Below are positions 62,481 through 64,000 of a DNA stretch of 64,000 nucleotides, in pieces. Location: the NCBI RefSeq assembly GCF_008831285.2, contig NC_045147.1:18764854-18828853 (forward strand). Direction: 5' to 3'. Every line of letters begins with the position of its first letter. The first letter of the stretch is position 1. This DNA comes from Nymphaea colorata. Its lineage: Eukaryota > Streptophyta > Magnoliopsida > Nymphaeales > Nymphaeaceae. The position numbers were made by a program, and so were the translations under genes. The notes beneath the pieces were generated by a model. That model had not been told where the DNA came from. It searched no databases and saw only the letters and a program-made list of their open reading frames with translations.

Positions 62481-64000
62481 TGCTCCCTCAAGCTGAACGT
62501 TGGATCAGCCACGTTTAGCTTGTCTCGAAATGATTGAAATAAACCAGTGCTGAGAGCTTTCGTCATTCCATCAGCCACTTGCTCAGCAGAGCGTATGAAT
62601 TTAACTTAGATATTTCCTTGATTGACATGATCTCGAACAAAATGAAAATCCACTTCCACATGTTTAGTTCTAGCGTGAAAGACTGGATTAGCTGCAAGGT
62701 ATAATGCTCCAATGTTGTCACACCAGAGAACAGGTGAAGATGAGGAATTTATCCCTAATTCTTTGAGAAGAGCTTTTAACCAAAGCAGTTCAGCAGCTGC
62801 ACATGCTAGGGATTTGTATTCCGCTTCAGTGCTGGATCGGGCTACAGTTCTTTGTTTTCTAGAATCACAAGATATGACATTTTCTCCTAGGAACACAGCA
62901 AATCCACCTGTAGATTTTCGGTCTTCTGGGCTTTCGGCCCAATCAGCATCTGCAAAAGCACAGAGTTGCAATGTTGACGATCTTTTGAAGTGCAAAGCAT
63001 AGTGACTGGTGCCACTTAAGTATCGCAAGACTCTCTTCACCATGATCCAATGATTCATTGTAGGAGAATGCATGAATTGACATGCTCGATTAACCGCAAA
63101 CGCTATATCGGGTCTAGTAAGGGTTGCATATTGTAACGCCCCTACCACACTTCGATACAATGAAGGATCATCAAAGGACGTCAGAGATGATGCTTTGTCT
63201 TTACTAGTACAGTAGGCTTAGCCCTGGCCATATTGGTACGTTTGATGATGTTGGTGATATAAGAATGTTGGCATAGATATAATGAGTGTGTTGTCCTTTT
63301 AACTTCAATCCCAAGAAAGTACGATAAGGGTCCAAGATCCTTTACTAAAAATGTAACCTGGAGTTGTCGAATAACCCAATCAATAAGAGATGGAGACGAG
63401 CCAGTAACAATTATGTCATCAACATAAACAAGTATGTAAATGTTATGTTTGTCTTTGGAATAGATAAACAGTGACGCATCCAATTGTGAGATGAAGAAAC
63501 CAAGCTTTTGAAGATGACAACTGAGCCGTTGATACCACGCTCTGGGTGCTTGTTTGAGACCATAGATAGCTTTTTCCAATTTGCATACATAAGTAGGATG
63601 TTCTTGATCTTCAAATCCTTCAGGTTGAGTCATATAGACATCTTCATGAAGGTAGCCATTAAGAAAAGCATTGTCAAAATCAAGTTGACGAAGAGGCCAC
63701 CCATATTGTATGGCTAATGAAAGTAAAACCCTAATAGTAGTGGGTTTTATTGTTGGACTGAATGTTTCCGAGTAGTCGATGCCTTCTTCTTGAAGAAAAC
63801 CACGAGCAACAAGACCTGCCTTATGTCTAGCGATGGTCCCATCAACATTCCGCTTAATCTTGTACACCCATTTTGAGCTAATGACATGAAGGTCAGAACG
63901 TGGGGGAATGAGTCGCCACGTTTTATTTTCTTTGAGCGCCTTGATCTCATGCTTCATTGCTTGCTGCCAATCACCATGTTTAATTGCTTCTCTAAAAGAG
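62481..64000 (-). pseudogene. Ty1/copia pol remnant: reverse transcriptase and RNase H, broken
   Basis: The 3' part of a copia polyprotein, running in from the right edge. Reverse transcriptase (64000-63184) has KWVYKIK, the ARGF block, AIYGLKQAPRAWYQRL and the catalytic YVDD (YVDDIIVTG). RNase H (63160-62609) has the D-E residues within [18 protein letters not shown] and [10 protein letters not shown], and ends near a TKH box. Two lesions break it: a frameshift between the domains near 63180-63215, where one frame ends in TGA at 63183 and the next continues out of phase, and an in-frame TAA at 62608-62606, after which coding sequence (FIRSAEQVADGMTKAL) goes on to the polypurine tract. It is therefore inactive. 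Gag, protease and integrase are not in the window. Confidence 0.92.

Overview
The window is nuclear DNA of a flowering plant. The evidence is split genes with GT-AG introns, AT-rich spacers full of (CT)n(TA)n microsatellites, plant-type families (SCAR, an FBL3-like F-box protein, an SDR2a-like dehydrogenase) and a decayed Ty1/copia element. The species cannot be named from the sequence alone.

Layout, left to right. 779-4308 (-): an F-box/leucine-rich-repeat protein of the FBL3 type in seven exons, one of whose introns appears to use a GC donor. 4.3-11.9 kb: mostly non-coding, but four splice-bounded open blocks on the minus strand between 7.0 and 10.7 kb may belong to a gene I do not recognise. 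11923-12673 (-): a small one-repeat Sel1 protein in three exons. 12.7-22.9 kb: no gene found; the stretch is dominated by compound microsatellites and one diverged tandem duplication. 23209-32105 (+): a 1912-residue SCAR/WAVE protein in nine exons, with internal amino-acid repeats and a GA-rich duplicated leader. 34121-38143 (-): the U2 snRNP protein B'' in five exons, tail to tail with SCAR. 40226-43230 and 48606-52732 (+): two paralogous tail-anchored RING-CH proteins, each split by one long intron between the metal-ligand pairs. 58843-60132 (+): a two-exon short-chain dehydrogenase of the SDR2a/ABA2-like group with a TATA box. 60.9-64 kb: repeats, namely a TRIM-like miniature LTR element, a degenerate repeat, and the 3' end of a broken Ty1/copia element on the minus strand running off the right edge.

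The genes do not form a pathway; they serve ubiquitin ligation (F-box, RING-CH), Arp2/3 actin nucleation (SCAR), splicing (U2B'') and alcohol or hormone oxidation (SDR). All gene models were assembled by hand from reading-frame continuity and splice sites; every junction listed keeps the frame. I found no clearly new biological system. The best leads are the unrecognised minus-strand exon set at 7-10.7 kb, the tail-anchored RING-CH pair with a SINE-like insertion near a splice acceptor, the tandem peptide repeats in SCAR, and the TRIM-like element.
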